DNA from: Phialophora verrucosa
Taxonomy: Eukaryota; Ascomycota; Eurotiomycetes; Chaetothyriales; Herpotrichiellaceae
DNA length: 64,000 nucleotides
NCBI GenBank assembly: GCA_002099365.1
Contig: MSED01000007.1
Location: 496,001-560,000, forward strand
Direction of reading: 5' to 3'
A model generated the notes under the pieces. The model was not told the DNA's origin and searched no databases. It saw nothing but the letters and a program-made list of their open reading frames with translations. Both the position numbers and the translations under genes were made by a program. Position 1 is the first letter of the stretch. Each line of letters begins with the position of its first letter. Below, piece by piece: positions 20,839 to 31,694 of this stretch.

Positions 20839-23800
20839 TTATGCCTCTGGGGCAAAGCGGCTGGTGTATCTGTCCTGTCGGTATCCTTTGCGTGCGGGTC
20901 TGGAGGATCGTTGACTCTTTCCTGGTGGTGGTGCGTTCGTCCCTACGATTGAACTGCTTTTGCGCCACCGACCTGGGCCACGGGATGGAGACGGTCGCGC
21001 AGCCTGTGTGGGCGTGCGAAGCTGTGGAGTTGTGACTTCATGGTTTGCCGGCCTACGCTTGAGCCGCTTAGTGTTCTCCTGTGGCGCATTCTTTTCGGCG
21101 TCTGGCTCTATTCGTCGCTTGACGGCGGAGTTCGGTTGATGCTGCTCCCTTCTGACCGCGGGTGTTGAAGCGCGGTTGCGTCCACTCTCGGTACCGGGCT
21201 CCGGTGTAGCAGTGAATTGTTGATCATTTCCTTGAGAGCCACTCCTCAGTCTCCGCGGACTGACTCCTTGCACTTGGACGAGGCGATCCCACGTCATAAC
21301 GACGCTGGGAGCGGTGCCGGTAGCGACATTGTCTGCACCACTAGCATCTTCTTGACTGACTTGATCCAGGAGCATTTGATCGCCCTGCGATGAGTATGAG
21401 CTCGAAGACTGACGTGCTATAGATCCCTGGCTATTGACGGCTCTTCTCGCCCTCTCTGGCGGCGGAAAATATACCTGGACATGGCTGTAGGACTGTGTAC
21501 CGGCGACGCGTCCTTCAATTTGGTCTTCGAGAATGTGATCTTCGTTCTCGCTTGGAACAGAGCTGAGTTCCGTGTCGCTATCCTCTCGTTGCTGATTGGC
21601 AGGTGGAACGAGGCTGTCCTGGCCAACTGGGACAGACTCGGGAACTTCGAGTTGCGTCTCAGAAACGATTATGGCGCCAACAGATGAGTCCAACAGGTCG
21701 GCGGCATCGGGGAGTACATCATTGCGCCTTGAGTTTGAATGCGAATGTCTGAGCTGACTGGTTGGAAACACGCCGCTCCTCGCTGAGCGGCCGGCACCCT
21801 TCCTCTGCGGCCGGGTCTGTTTCGCTGCCTCGTTGAGTTTGGCATTGGAGAGATCTCCTTCAAGGTTGAGTATCTGCTGTTGCATGGTGAGACGTTCTCT
21901 TTCCATCCTTTCTCGATCATCTCTGAGCTTCTCCAGTTCGCCGGTCTGCCCATTCAGCGATACCAATTGCCTCTGTAGCTGCGCAAGCTCACCGTCCTTT
22001 GCCTTGATGGTATCCTTCAGTGGCCCGATCTGAGCACACATCTTGTTCATCTCGTCGAGATCCGAGTTCAGAGAAACAACGTCCTGTTTGAGGGAGACAT
22101 TAATTTCTCGCAACTCGTCGACTCTGGCGGCCTGGTCTTGAGCAGCAGAAAGAGCAGCTTCTAATTCGGCAACTTTGGAGTGTGCCCGGTGTAGGTCCAT
22201 CCCCACTTCTGCCAATGTCGAGTTCTCCTTTTGAAGCTGTTTCAATCTCTCATTGAGTGCAGTGTTCTCCTCAGCGAGGCTTTCCATTGCTTGAGCCTGG
22301 CGCGCTGAAACTTCAAGAGCGGATTCGAGCTGGGCGACCTTGGTATAGTTGTGCTGTAATCTCTTTTGCAGTTCAGGAATCACCGCGTTCTCCTTTTCAA
22401 GCTCCCCCAACCGGTTGTTGATTGTTGTGTTCTCGTTGGCCAGCCTGTTCTTCTCCTGAGCTTCTGTTTGGGATGCTGCGAGAGCAAGTTCCAATTCGCA
22501 GACTTTAGTCTGCATCTGCTCAAGTTCATCCTGAAGATCCAGCGTCAACGAAGCCTCCTTCCGCGCTTGTCTCAATTGCTCTTCGAGATTGGACTTTTCT
22601 TCGATGAGTCTGCTCTTCTCTCGAGCCTGTTCTTCCAGCTGGGCGCACCGAGCCTGCTGCTTTTCGACTTCATTTTGGAGGATCTGCACTTCCTGGCATT
22701 TGTTCTGGATCTCCTTCTGCTGAGATAGGATATCCTTCTTGAGCTGTTCAGCACTGGGCTCCCGTTGCCGGAAGACTCCGAGGTCATTTTCGACTTCTCG
22801 CAGGTGTGTTAACGTCTGCCGGAGCTTGTCGTTTGTCCAGTCTAACTGTCGTTCAACGTCAACAACCTCGTCGTGTAACGCATGTTGCTCTCTGATGGCA
22901 ACAACTGTTTCTCCTCGGGATATGTCGAGTTCTCGCCGGAGTTGTGACTGAGCAGCAATCAGGCTCTTGTTTTCTTCCCGAGCCTGCGCTATTTGTCGAA
23001 CTTCACGGTCTATCTGATCTTGCAGGTCACAGAACTGACGCTTCATGCGATCATTGCGATCCGCCTGCTCGAGTTAGCACATCACCGGAAATCTGGCACC
23101 AGTTGCTTACTGTCTCGTGCTGGTCTTGTTCATTTTGTTGTTGAATCCCCTTTAAAAGGTCTTCCGCCTTGCTCAACTCTGATCGAAGGCAATTCTGTTC
23201 ATGCAATGCTTCGCTCAGAAGAGCCAATAAGTCATCGAGCTCAGCTTTGTGCTCATCCGCCTCTGCTTCCCGTTCTTGTTTGTATTTCAATAGCTCTGAG
23301 CGCGCCGTCTGGCACTTGAGTCTCCACTCGGTGATATTGGTGGTAAGGTCGCTGATCGTCTTCTGAGCAGCTTTTCTCTCTGGCTCAACGGCTTTCTCAA
23401 GGTTGTCAGCTATCCCTTGCAGGCAAAGTCCTTCCTTCTCCGCGACGGTTTTCGCATCTCCGAGTAGCTGGATCATCTGCCCAGCTTTCTGCTCAAGGCC
23501 CGCGAGCGCCGCTTCAACCTCATTGAATTGAGCTGTACCAGATGAAATCGCTGAGAGCAGCCTGTGTGCATGCGCAGAAGCATCTTTCTGTAGACCATCC
23601 CTCAGACCTGTGATGGTGGCCTGCAACTCCTCAGACCAAGACTTCTCGACCATACCGAGCAATGTCCTGGCTGTTTCCACAGCGTCTTTCACTGAGCGTA
23701 TGTCTGACTTTGTGCACACATCCATGTCAAGAACCGACCGGATTTGGCCTAACGAGTCGAACAGCCGGCTCTTCGCTAGGCTATCTTCCATGCTGCCATC

Positions 23801-25508
23801 ACGGAGCACTTTGAGACTGTCAGATAGGCCTTTCAGGGTATGCGTGAGCTCCAGCTGTTCGCTGTGCATTCTGATGTTCTGTTTGTCTCTCTCCAGCTCC
23901 AAATAAAGGATATGCTGCTCCAACTTGTTGGACCTCTGTCTTTCGGTCCTCAGATTCTCATATTGACCCTCGAGAAGGCCTCCCATCTGATTGATGCCTG
24001 CGAGACGCTCTTCTGCCATCGACCTCACCTCGAAAACTCCGTTACGAATGTTTTCTATCTTCTCGAAGGCTGAGAGAGAGCTGGAACGGGCGTCTCGCAG
24101 CTGTGCGAGGAGCTGGTCTTTGTCCTTGGTAAGATCGGAGATAGCCTTTTCGAAGCTAGATGCTTTCCCCTGCAGTTCTTCACAGTCTTTATTTGTCTCC
24201 AATGCCCATTTCTTCAGCTTGTAGTATTTTTCCTTGAACTTTTCCAAGTTTTGAGTCAGAAGGTCATATTCTTGAGCATATCCGTTGCGATCATCCATAG
24301 CTTGCCGTAACTCTGCATCCGCCTGCAGTTTTTCTTGTCGAAGATTTTTGTTTTCGAGCTCTAAATACTCGGATCTTGTACGAGCTTCTTTGTGTTCGCG
24401 TGCCCGGGACATCAGAAGAAAGAGGAGGTCTTCTTCAGACGGTCGTTGCATGGTTCTTACATGACTATGTCGATGGACCTGTAGATTCTGGACTTGACGC
24501 GGTGGCCGTCTTCTTGGTGCCTTTGAGACTCTGGAAGCATGTATTGGAGCTAAGTCGGCTGCTGTAGGCGAATAAGAAACATGGCGGGCCTTTGCGTTTC
24601 CCCTGGTAAGGGGAGACCTCGTACGATCAACGACGTCCACATTGCCAGCACTGGGGGACTGCTTTGTTGGCACCTGCGGGCGAGCATCTGAGCCGATTTC
24701 ACCTTTTGTTTGAACCTCGTCGTCACTTGGGATGGGTCCATCTTGTTCATGGTATAGAGCAATATGCTCCTGCTTGGCGTCGTAACCTTTGGTAGCGACA
24801 TCTTCAACAACATGGGTAACTTGCTCCTGTGCCTGCCGAATGGACTTTCCAAGCTTTTGTCCCCCTTCCAGTGATTCAGCCGCAAGCCCAGACAAGTCCT
24901 GGCGCGGCGCCAGGGTCCGATCATCTGTGGCCTCCGCATTGTTCTCCGCAGATTCCCTAGAAAACTGTTCGCCGTTGAGGTTCACATCATCAATGGGTCG
25001 GGCGTCCGAGTTTCTGGACACGAGTTAGTGCCAATGAGCCCTAGGAACGATGTTGGAGTCGAACATACCTATGTGCAGTAGGATACTCAATAAACTCTTC
25101 ATGCGCGTTTCGTGGCTCATTTGTTGCAGACAGTGTCTGGAATGAGAGACGTTCGTTGAGAGGCTGCGCTGTGGCAGACTGCTGGTGTGCCGGCATGAAA
25201 GAAAATGCTCCATCATTCAGAATGTCGTCCTGGAAGGAAGGGAGTTGCAGGCGGCGGGAGGGAACAACTACTCGCGGGGTCTTTCTGAGTCCCTCGATGT
25301 ACAATCGAGCCTGTTTGGTCGTTGGAGTCTCTTCGGCCTCGTTGTCGACGGCAGCAGATACGCCAATTTGGTCATCCTCGATTGAGCAGTACTCATTGTC
25401 TGCATAGGGAGGCTGTCCAGCTTTTGTTCCAAGGCCTAGTGGCTCTATCATATTGTGTTCCTCATGCAATAGAGCTTGAGGAGCGTCAGTTGGTCCGCGC
25501 GGTCCCAT
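20839..25508 (-). CDS. Large coiled-coil protein of unknown function (1,522 aa)
   Basis: Three exons, 25508-25069, 25013-23111 and 23064-20839, joined by short introns with consensus ends (GTATGT...CAG and GTAAGC...CAG). They give R147-NSDARPIDD and HET-ADRNDRMKRQ without losing frame. Residues 1 to about 335 are polar and probably disordered. From about 340 (RPSEEDLLFLLMSRAREH) to about 1190 the sequence is almost continuous heptad-type coiled coil, with repeating Leu spacing and QLEELE-like stretches. The last 330 residues are Ser/Pro/Arg rich and basic, ending KGYRQDRYTSRFAPEA. No motor, ATPase, kinase or membrane segment is visible. The architecture (disordered head, long rod, basic tail) is common in spindle-pole, kinetochore, septal and Golgi scaffolds, so a structural role is plausible; I cannot name an orthologue. 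Confidence 0.85.
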
Positions 25509-25943
25509 GGCTAATGTGCCAAAGGAGGAATGCTATTCGGTTGGCTAGGAGCCTCAGACGAGGCATAAAAGGGAAGTAAAAGCAGACGGGTGCAGACGGA
25601 TGATCAAGGACAACACCGAGAATTGCCGGGGCCGAGACCGCCAGATTTTTGATACCTTGGGGGCATTGAAGGTACTGGAATCGATGCAGTGTGAAATCAA
25701 ACTGAGGGTATGTAGAAGTGAGGTGAGGGTGAGGTAAGTCCAACTATGCACTTGCAGTAGGAACCCACCGGAAAGCGTGCCTTCCACTCTCATACGCGGA
25801 TGTGTCACCGAATGATACTGGTCATACGGTAGATTGAAGCATGAGAAGTAGACACGCTTGTATCGGGAGATTCGACTTCACATTTGTGTCATTCTTCTAA
25901 TCCGCTAGGCTGGCAATGCCTTGCACCCCTCACACTGATCTGC
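25509..25943. other. Intergenic, promoter of the coiled-coil gene
   Basis: A 435-bp gap between two minus-strand genes. No gene was seen; short open frames lack similarity. Confidence 0.5.
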
Positions 25944-27173
25944 TCACTGATACTTCTCTAACCCAGGAGTATCCGCAACTCTGTAGACGAGCTTCTTCGA
26001 GGAGACCTTCCGGTCGTACAACGCCTGCACACCTTTTTCCACCGCCAGGAGACCATCTTGTTGCACTTCGTAGGGATGTGGAACGAACCTGCCCTCCGCA
26101 AGGAGGAGTGTCATGTACCTGGACGAGGTAGTCTGTCAGCATGAGGGCAGCAAGACGTGGTAGGGTTACAAACCTGTAGAAAACGTAGGCAAAGTCCCGA
26201 TGGACTTTAGCTTCCTCTGCATTGCACCATTTATGCGGCTCGCCGTATGCCGATGAAACAAAGACGCGGCCGAACTCGATACCTCGAGGCCACTCGGGCA
26301 TCACGGGCTCGGGAGGATCCACCATGGTGATTTTTCCAGGCTCTGAGCCATTTTTGTCCAGAATCTCGACAATATGTTTCCAGCTGTCGTGTTCAGAGAT
26401 GGCATCAAAAGCGTGGTATAGTTTGACACCCTCCTCATCCAGGATCTTCTGGACGTCTGCCACGACGTTTTTCTTGCGGTAGTCGACAATATGATCGGCA
26501 GCACCTACAGATTTGACAAAGTCGGCACCGCCGCCGGCAATGGTGATGATGGGGCTGAGACCGCTCAGCTTGGCGAACTTGAGGGCGAACATCCCGACAG
26601 CCGATGATCCTCCGTAGATCAACACAGGCACTTGCTTGCCCTTGGGCACCGGGTTCCAGGGTGCGGGCAGACCGAGATGTTGGTAGAGCGCCAAAGCAGC
26701 CGTCATACTCGCAAGCGGGAGGGTAGCCCCGGACTCGAAAGAGGTGTTGGGAGGCAAGAAGAAGGTCGTGGAAGCGGGCGCGATGGCATATTCAGCATAG
26801 GATCCCGACGGAGTGAACATGCGGTGGAAGGCAGCAACCCTATCCCCGGGCTTGAAATCGTGGACATTCTTCCCGACTTTGTGGACTGTGCCCGCGATAT
26901 CGTCGCCTTGGTTTGTTTTGACTGGCTTTGTCAGGTACAATTCGTTTTAGACGGCACTGCTAGACTAACCTGGCTTTGCACTTGCCTTCCAGTCTTTCGG
27001 GTTCGAGTCGGTTGCGACAATCTTGATCAATACTTCGTCCTCGGCCGGTTCCCTGCTATCCACTTAGCAGAGCCCTGCAAAGCGAGAGTATGGCATGGCA
27101 CGCACGGAATAGGGACATTGCGAGCCTCCGATGAGATGACTCCATCCTTGCGTTGAACACCGATTTCCAGCAT
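25944..27173 (-). CDS. Medium-chain reductase/alcohol dehydrogenase-like oxidoreductase (zinc-free type)
   Basis: An NAD(P)H-dependent reductase of the MDR superfamily, nearest the fungal trans-enoyl reductase/ToxD-like quinone oxidoreductases. Exons are 27173-27106, 27052-26970, 26921-26174 and 26118-25944, giving 357 aa. Junctions restore NVPIPEPAEDEVLIKIVATDSNPKDWK, then VKTNQGDDIAGTVHKVG (GroES-like domain), and FYR-YMTLLLAEGRFVPHPYEV. The Rossmann motif is IYGGSSAVGMFALKFAKLSG. The Cys/His zinc ligands of true alcohol dehydrogenases are absent. The last exon encodes the standard YDRKVSSKKLVYR ending. The acceptor before exon 2 could be either of two nearby AGs; GCAG is chosen because it gives the family's PxPEPxxxEVLIK. 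The substrate is unknown, and no polyketide synthase lies nearby. Confidence 0.88.
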
Positions 27174-28334
27174 TGTGCGATACGGAGGACACTTGCGATC
27201 ACGGCGGCTTTGAGTAGTGCGAAACACACGGTCCGGCCTGTCTATTTAGCTTGATGAAAACACATGTGGGTCTGCTTTCCGCTGTGCTCAGCTTGCGTTC
27301 TGTATTACCTCTATCTCAAAGCAACTTGTCCCGATCGGGCCAGTGCTCTGCTTGGTGTCTCATGCTCCACCAGAGTTCTACCGCACGATTTGTCAGCGCC
27401 GAAGACCACGCCTTCCAACGGGACCCATACGAAGGCGAGACGGGGAGTAGCCGTTCAAATAGCATTCATTCTTAGATAGAGGTTCTCCCCCCATTTGACC
27501 GATACAGTAGTGTAGAGAGTAAGACCGGGACATTACTGGAAGGGAGCGTTGGCCAAATGATCGGCGATAAGGGCAAAATCCCCACTTGCTGCGATTCTTA
27601 CGATTCCCTTGATTTGCTTAGCAGTAGCAACCGGGAGAGACAAGGGCAATCAAGCCTGTCAAGAGGAACATCGGATTATCAAATACTGCATCGACTGTCT
27701 AGGTGAGTTTTGACAGACAAGGGCAGTGATTACAATTTCCAGAACAGACTGTATGTGTGCCAGGAACTCCCTTCGGTCGATCATTTCGCACTACGCAGTC
27801 GCGCAGTACGGAGGGCAGGCAAGGCTTAACTGTAAAAGGGGGGGTAGGCACTTCTACTGCGAAGTGTAGGCTCCCACCGAGCTACAATGCCAAAACTTGC
27901 CAAGGAGAAGGAGAACAATGACCATAACGGCCCATCAACTGGACCAAGCAACTCCGCATCTATAGCATAGCTGTCGACATGGCCATGCTCGAATTGGAAG
28001 CTGAAGTCATGTAAAGCTAACAACGCCGGCAGGGATGATTGCGGATGACCGAGTATTTGGATACTGAGGAAGAACACAAAGGGCTGGGCTCAAGCTGGTG
28101 AATGTCCCTTTGTCGAGACTACGGCGTACCGCAAACGGCGCCGGGACTTCTTCACCTTTGACAATCTACGTCATTTCATGAACGTGTGCGTCCGCAATGT
28201 CACAGACAAAGGCCGTTGATGCGAGTCTATAAGTGCGACTCCAGATTCTGAGCTGGCGCACGGGTGGCCGAAAAGACAAACCTATCTGTCTTACATATTT
28301 ACTTGGTGAAAGAAAGAAAAGAAAAGGGACCGCG
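27174..28334. other. Divergent intergenic region
   Basis: Between the reductase (-) and an unrecognised gene (+). Overlapping open frames of about 70 codons at 27251-27479 have no recognisable family. Nothing else stands out. Confidence 0.45.
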
Positions 28335-29387
28335 ATGACTTCCTCCCGCTACGACTTCCTCTCCTCCGACTATGTCGACAAGCTCGACGTGCAGGTGGCG
28401 GCGCTGGAAATCCGTGCCCATCGCCGCTTCCAGCAGGAACGGGACCTGTACCGACACTCGGTGGGGATTGCGACAGCCAAACTGCAGCAATACTGTCTAG
28501 GGCTCGTTCTCGCCCACCGCAGACCAAAGGACGCCATCTACTCGCTGGTTGAAGAGGCAGCCGCGAAGTCCGGTCTCCCCGTTAACCTGTGGACAACGAG
28601 CGAGGTCAAGCAAGTGTGGGACGAGATCATCATGATGCTACGCGTACGCCCAATGGCGGGGCCTGCGCCTGGGAAGCTCCCGGAGTTTGAGGATGCCGCT
28701 TCCGACGCCGGTCCGGCCGGCATCGAACGTCCAACGCCGCGTCAGAGCAGTGCAAAGCAGCAGCACGACGAGGTAGGCGATTCAAGGGAGCGCGACGGAG
28801 TGAGGTCGGCATGGATGTGTCGCGCTGGCGTGGACGAAGCCGGAGCCAGCCCTACACCCGTTGTACAAAATCACTGGGACGATACGCCCGTCAGATGCAG
28901 CGAAAAGGCAGGGTACAACATTGACGGCGCGCTGGCACAGGCTGGACAGGGCGTCGAAGACGACCCACCGACGTCCCAAAAGAAGAAACAGCCCAACTAT
29001 CAGACCCAAGGGGAGATCCATGCCGAGATGCAGCGAGTGGCAAAGATGGCCGAAGACGCAGCGGCTGCTCAAGCTGCGGCGGACAGGGAAGAAGACGCCC
29101 GTCTAGAGATCGAGATCGAGAAGCAGAGGAAGGAGGACGCGGAGGTTGCAGAGAGGGAGAGGGCAGCTAGAGCGAAAGTTGATGACGACAAGGCCCGCGG
29201 CATTCTCACTCCCTTACAGCAGATGGAGCTGGACGAAGCAAGAGAGATGTTTCAGGGGGATTTGAGTGAGGAAGACCGAAAGATCCTCGAGGAAGCCAAG
29301 AAGGAGTTCGGAGAGGACATTACGAAATGGGGGCTTGCAGAGACAAAGAAGGTCCTCAAATGGATACTGACGGGGGTCCGCGAGTGA
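28335..29387 (+). CDS. Unrecognised charged, partly coiled-coil protein
   Basis: A single-exon frame of 350 aa from an ATG at 28335 (GCGATGAC). Residues 1-100 look folded and helical (YDFLSSDYVDKLDVQVAALE...; LWTTSEVKQVWDEIIMML). Residues about 105-215 are low-complexity and probably disordered. Residues about 225-290 are a highly charged Ala/Glu/Lys/Arg helix of coiled-coil type. The C-terminal 60 residues (LTPLQQMELDEAREMFQG...KKVLKWILTGVRE) form amphipathic helices. No signal peptide, transmembrane segment or known catalytic motif is visible. The in-frame extension upstream to 28233 adds no similarity. Codon use is GC3-rich like that of neighbouring genes, supporting coding. The family was not identified. 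Confidence 0.7.
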   Translation: MTSSRYDFLSSDYVDKLDVQVAALEIRAHRRFQQERDLYRHSVGIATAKLQQYCLGLVLAHRRPKDAIYSLVEEAAAKSGLPVNLWTTSEVKQVWDEIIMMLRVRPMAGPAPGKLPEFEDAASDAGPAGIERPTPRQSSAKQQHDEVGDSRERDGVRSAWMCRAGVDEAGASPTPVVQNHWDDTPVRCSEKAGYNIDGALAQAGQGVEDDPPTSQKKKQPNYQTQGEIHAEMQRVAKMAEDAAAAQAAADREEDARLEIEIEKQRKEDAEVAERERAARAKVDDDKARGILTPLQQMELDEAREMFQGDLSEEDRKILEEAKKEFGEDITKWGLAETKKVLKWILTGVRE

Positions 29388-30023
29388 GACGTGAATGACC
29401 CCGAGGCTGAGAATTGACATGGAGGACTCGAACGAGCATCTTTGATCTGCACCAATGGCTAGACGCACGGAGTCCAACCCAGGCCGTGTGCATTGTCGTA
29501 GTATAGGATCTCTTGGGTCACCGAGACGTTTTGCCACTTTGGTACAAATACTGTTACTGTATAGAGATTAAAGAGTTCTGCCAACAGAAGGGGCCCTATT
29601 ACAGATCGATCGACTTGGGTTCGGGAGCATCAGTTGGTCAAAGAACTGATCAGGAGGTTGCAACCAATGTGACCAACTTGACTGTCGTTCCTTGGTCTTG
29701 GTCGGCGTGTCTGCGTGGTGCTTGGACTGGAGATGCTTCGTAGAGCCTGAGTGACTTGGACGGTTCTGTTGGCTCGAGAGGTGAGACAACGGGCTAGGAC
29801 GTTTACTCATTCGCTCATTCACTCATGTGACGTACAAAGTTCAGTGTGCTGTGTCCATACACGGCCTTATTGTAGGGGTATATCTGAGGAACCACGACGG
29901 TTCTTTCCGGTCCTCCATTTCCATCGGCGTCAATTCTCGTCTACCCATCCTCCGTATAATCGTACAAGCGGCGGCCAAATTCTGTCGAACAGAATCCCTA
30001 GCCCCCTTCCCGAGAATCGAAAC
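29388..30023. other. Intergenic between convergent genes
   Basis: 3' flanks of the charged-protein gene (+) and the membrane-protein gene (-). No gene was seen. Confidence 0.5.
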
Positions 30024-30815
30024 CTACCGCCCAAACACCTTCTTCCACATAGGTGTCTTCGGACTGTCCATCTCAAACGCACTCGACGGGATGCTCACAC
30101 TGGGCGGTCTCGGCCTCCTCTTGTCCTTCTTCGTGGTCCTTTCGCCACCAGTCTCGTCTGTCGACTCGACTTTCACAGCCGAGTCGGGCAGCCCCTTTTC
30201 CACATCTCTATCACTATTTGAAGAAGACGACCCGCTCCGCGGGGTACGTTCCTTCTGTTTCTCCTTCGTCCCGGCGGCGGATTTCGACCGCGATAGTTCG
30301 TCGTTGGCTTTCTTCAACGCCACATCGTTACGTTGTCTCTTCTCCACGGGCGAGAAAGTCATTCTCTTGGGCGTGATGGGCGTTGTGACGGCCTTGACGG
30401 CGCTGCTGACTTTCCGTGCTGAGCGTCGAATGGTTTCTTTCATCGTCCATTGCCGCTTCTTAGCCAGGAAGAAGAGAGTCGTCATCGTCACTACAACGCA
30501 AGCGGTCAATTAGTCTCGTCGCATAGATACAGGAGGGGAACAAGCGGACTCACCGCCCAGAACCACCACAACGCTAACCACCACGGCGATAGCAATCGTG
30601 GCCCCACGGCTCAGATTGACCGAGCCAGTATCCGGACCCGCAGCTCCCGCATCCCCCGCAGAGGTCCCTGGGCCGGAGCCAATATCACCCGGTTCAACGC
30701 CTTGCGCACCCCCGCCATCACCGGACTGGGCGAGAACTTGTGAAGATCCGAGCAAGTCAAGACATAACAGAAGCGCAAGGGTGTGTACTAAGGGTTGAGA
30801 GTGTGCTGATCGCAT
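30024..30815 (-). CDS. Secretory single-pass membrane protein, fungal, unknown role
   Basis: Exons are 30815-30554 and 30490-30024 (242 aa). The 63-nt intron (GTGAGT...TAG) falls inside the transmembrane helix and joins VVVLG-VTMTTLFFLAKK. A signal peptide (about 1-30, hydrophobic HTLALLLCLDLLG, then VLAQ) is followed by a short Gly/Ser/Ala-rich outer part of about 40 residues. Then comes one helix (about 70-98, ATIAIAVVVSVVVVL...) stopped by KKRQW. The cytoplasmic tail is long and basic, Ser/Lys/Thr rich (KAVTTPITPKRMTFSPVEKRQR), with several Ser/Thr-Pro sites, and ends KKVFGR. The topology is like small wall sensors or WSC-type proteins, but the outer part is too short and has no WSC Cys motif. 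The function is unknown. Confidence 0.8.
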
Positions 30816-31694
30816 GGTGTGGAGGCTGGACCGACCAGAACAGCAATCTCGACGTGGTTCGGAGGGTCGTTCGAAATACCCGTCTTGATGTTATCTGGAA
30901 GCTCACTCGACCAGATGTCCCGTCCGAAATACCCGTCTTGATGTTATATGGAAGCTCGCTCGACCCGACGTCCCGTCTCGACGATGTTCAGATGCTCAAG
31001 CTTGGCCGCGAGATAATACAGAGCATATGTTTGCGACCCGTGAATATGGGGACGGCAGTGTCAATGAAAGGAAAGAGAAAAATGCAGAAGGGGAGACCTG
31101 TTCTCTCCCGTTCGATTCACTCACCTTATGTTCGACCCGAGAGGCGCCCGCATGCCTTGCGTGTGATTTTCACGGCGCTACCTCGCATGGATCTGGGCAG
31201 CTGCACAGGGCCCGAGCAATTGCACTGCCTTTGTGACCGACGGGCCACGGCGGTCGACCGTGAGCGGCATGGAAAGGTGACGACTGCCATTGGAGGCGTG
31301 CTGTCGGTGTGAAACAGGTGAAGAGAACGTGAAACACGAGCCAATTCTTCGCATTACGCGCCGACGAGCCCTGCCAAGAGCGCAGGACAGCCAATCACAC
31401 TGCCGCTCCAGGCCTTAGTGGAAGCTTGGCTCCTGCGGGAAATTGTAGCAACAAGCACCGAGTCACGTGGCAGCACCCTGTCGACAAGGCTACGTTGGGC
31501 GCAGTCACCGCAGATGCCTGGATCCCTACACGGCGAGGAGAGTATGTGGATGGCGTTTCTCATTACGTCGGAGCTCTATCACAATAACACTGCCTAGCCC
31601 ATATGTGTACATTCTAGACCTTATCCTACACAAATCCGCATCTTACAGTACCTACTGTCCACCAATGAGCGCTCCCATGCTCCGTCTTGCTCCT
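30816..31694. other. Intergenic with 53-bp tandem repeat
   Basis: Between two minus-strand genes; carries the promoter of the membrane-protein gene and the 3' flank of UBR1. The only structured feature is the tandem repeat at 30872-30977. Confidence 0.5.
30872..30977. repeat. Two-copy 53-bp tandem repeat
   Basis: Copies at 30872-30924 and 30925-30977 both begin CGAAATACCCGTCTTGATGT and differ at only four of 53 positions. The repeat lies 57 bp upstream of the start codon of the minus-strand membrane-protein gene, so within its promoter or 5' leader. Confidence 0.95.

Noticed and set aside
29420..29450. tRNA-like T-loop string GTTCGAGTCC on the minus strand
   Set aside because: The flanking stems do not pair as a T arm and no D or anticodon arm can be drawn; a chance palindrome. 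No credible tRNA or rRNA gene was found in the window.
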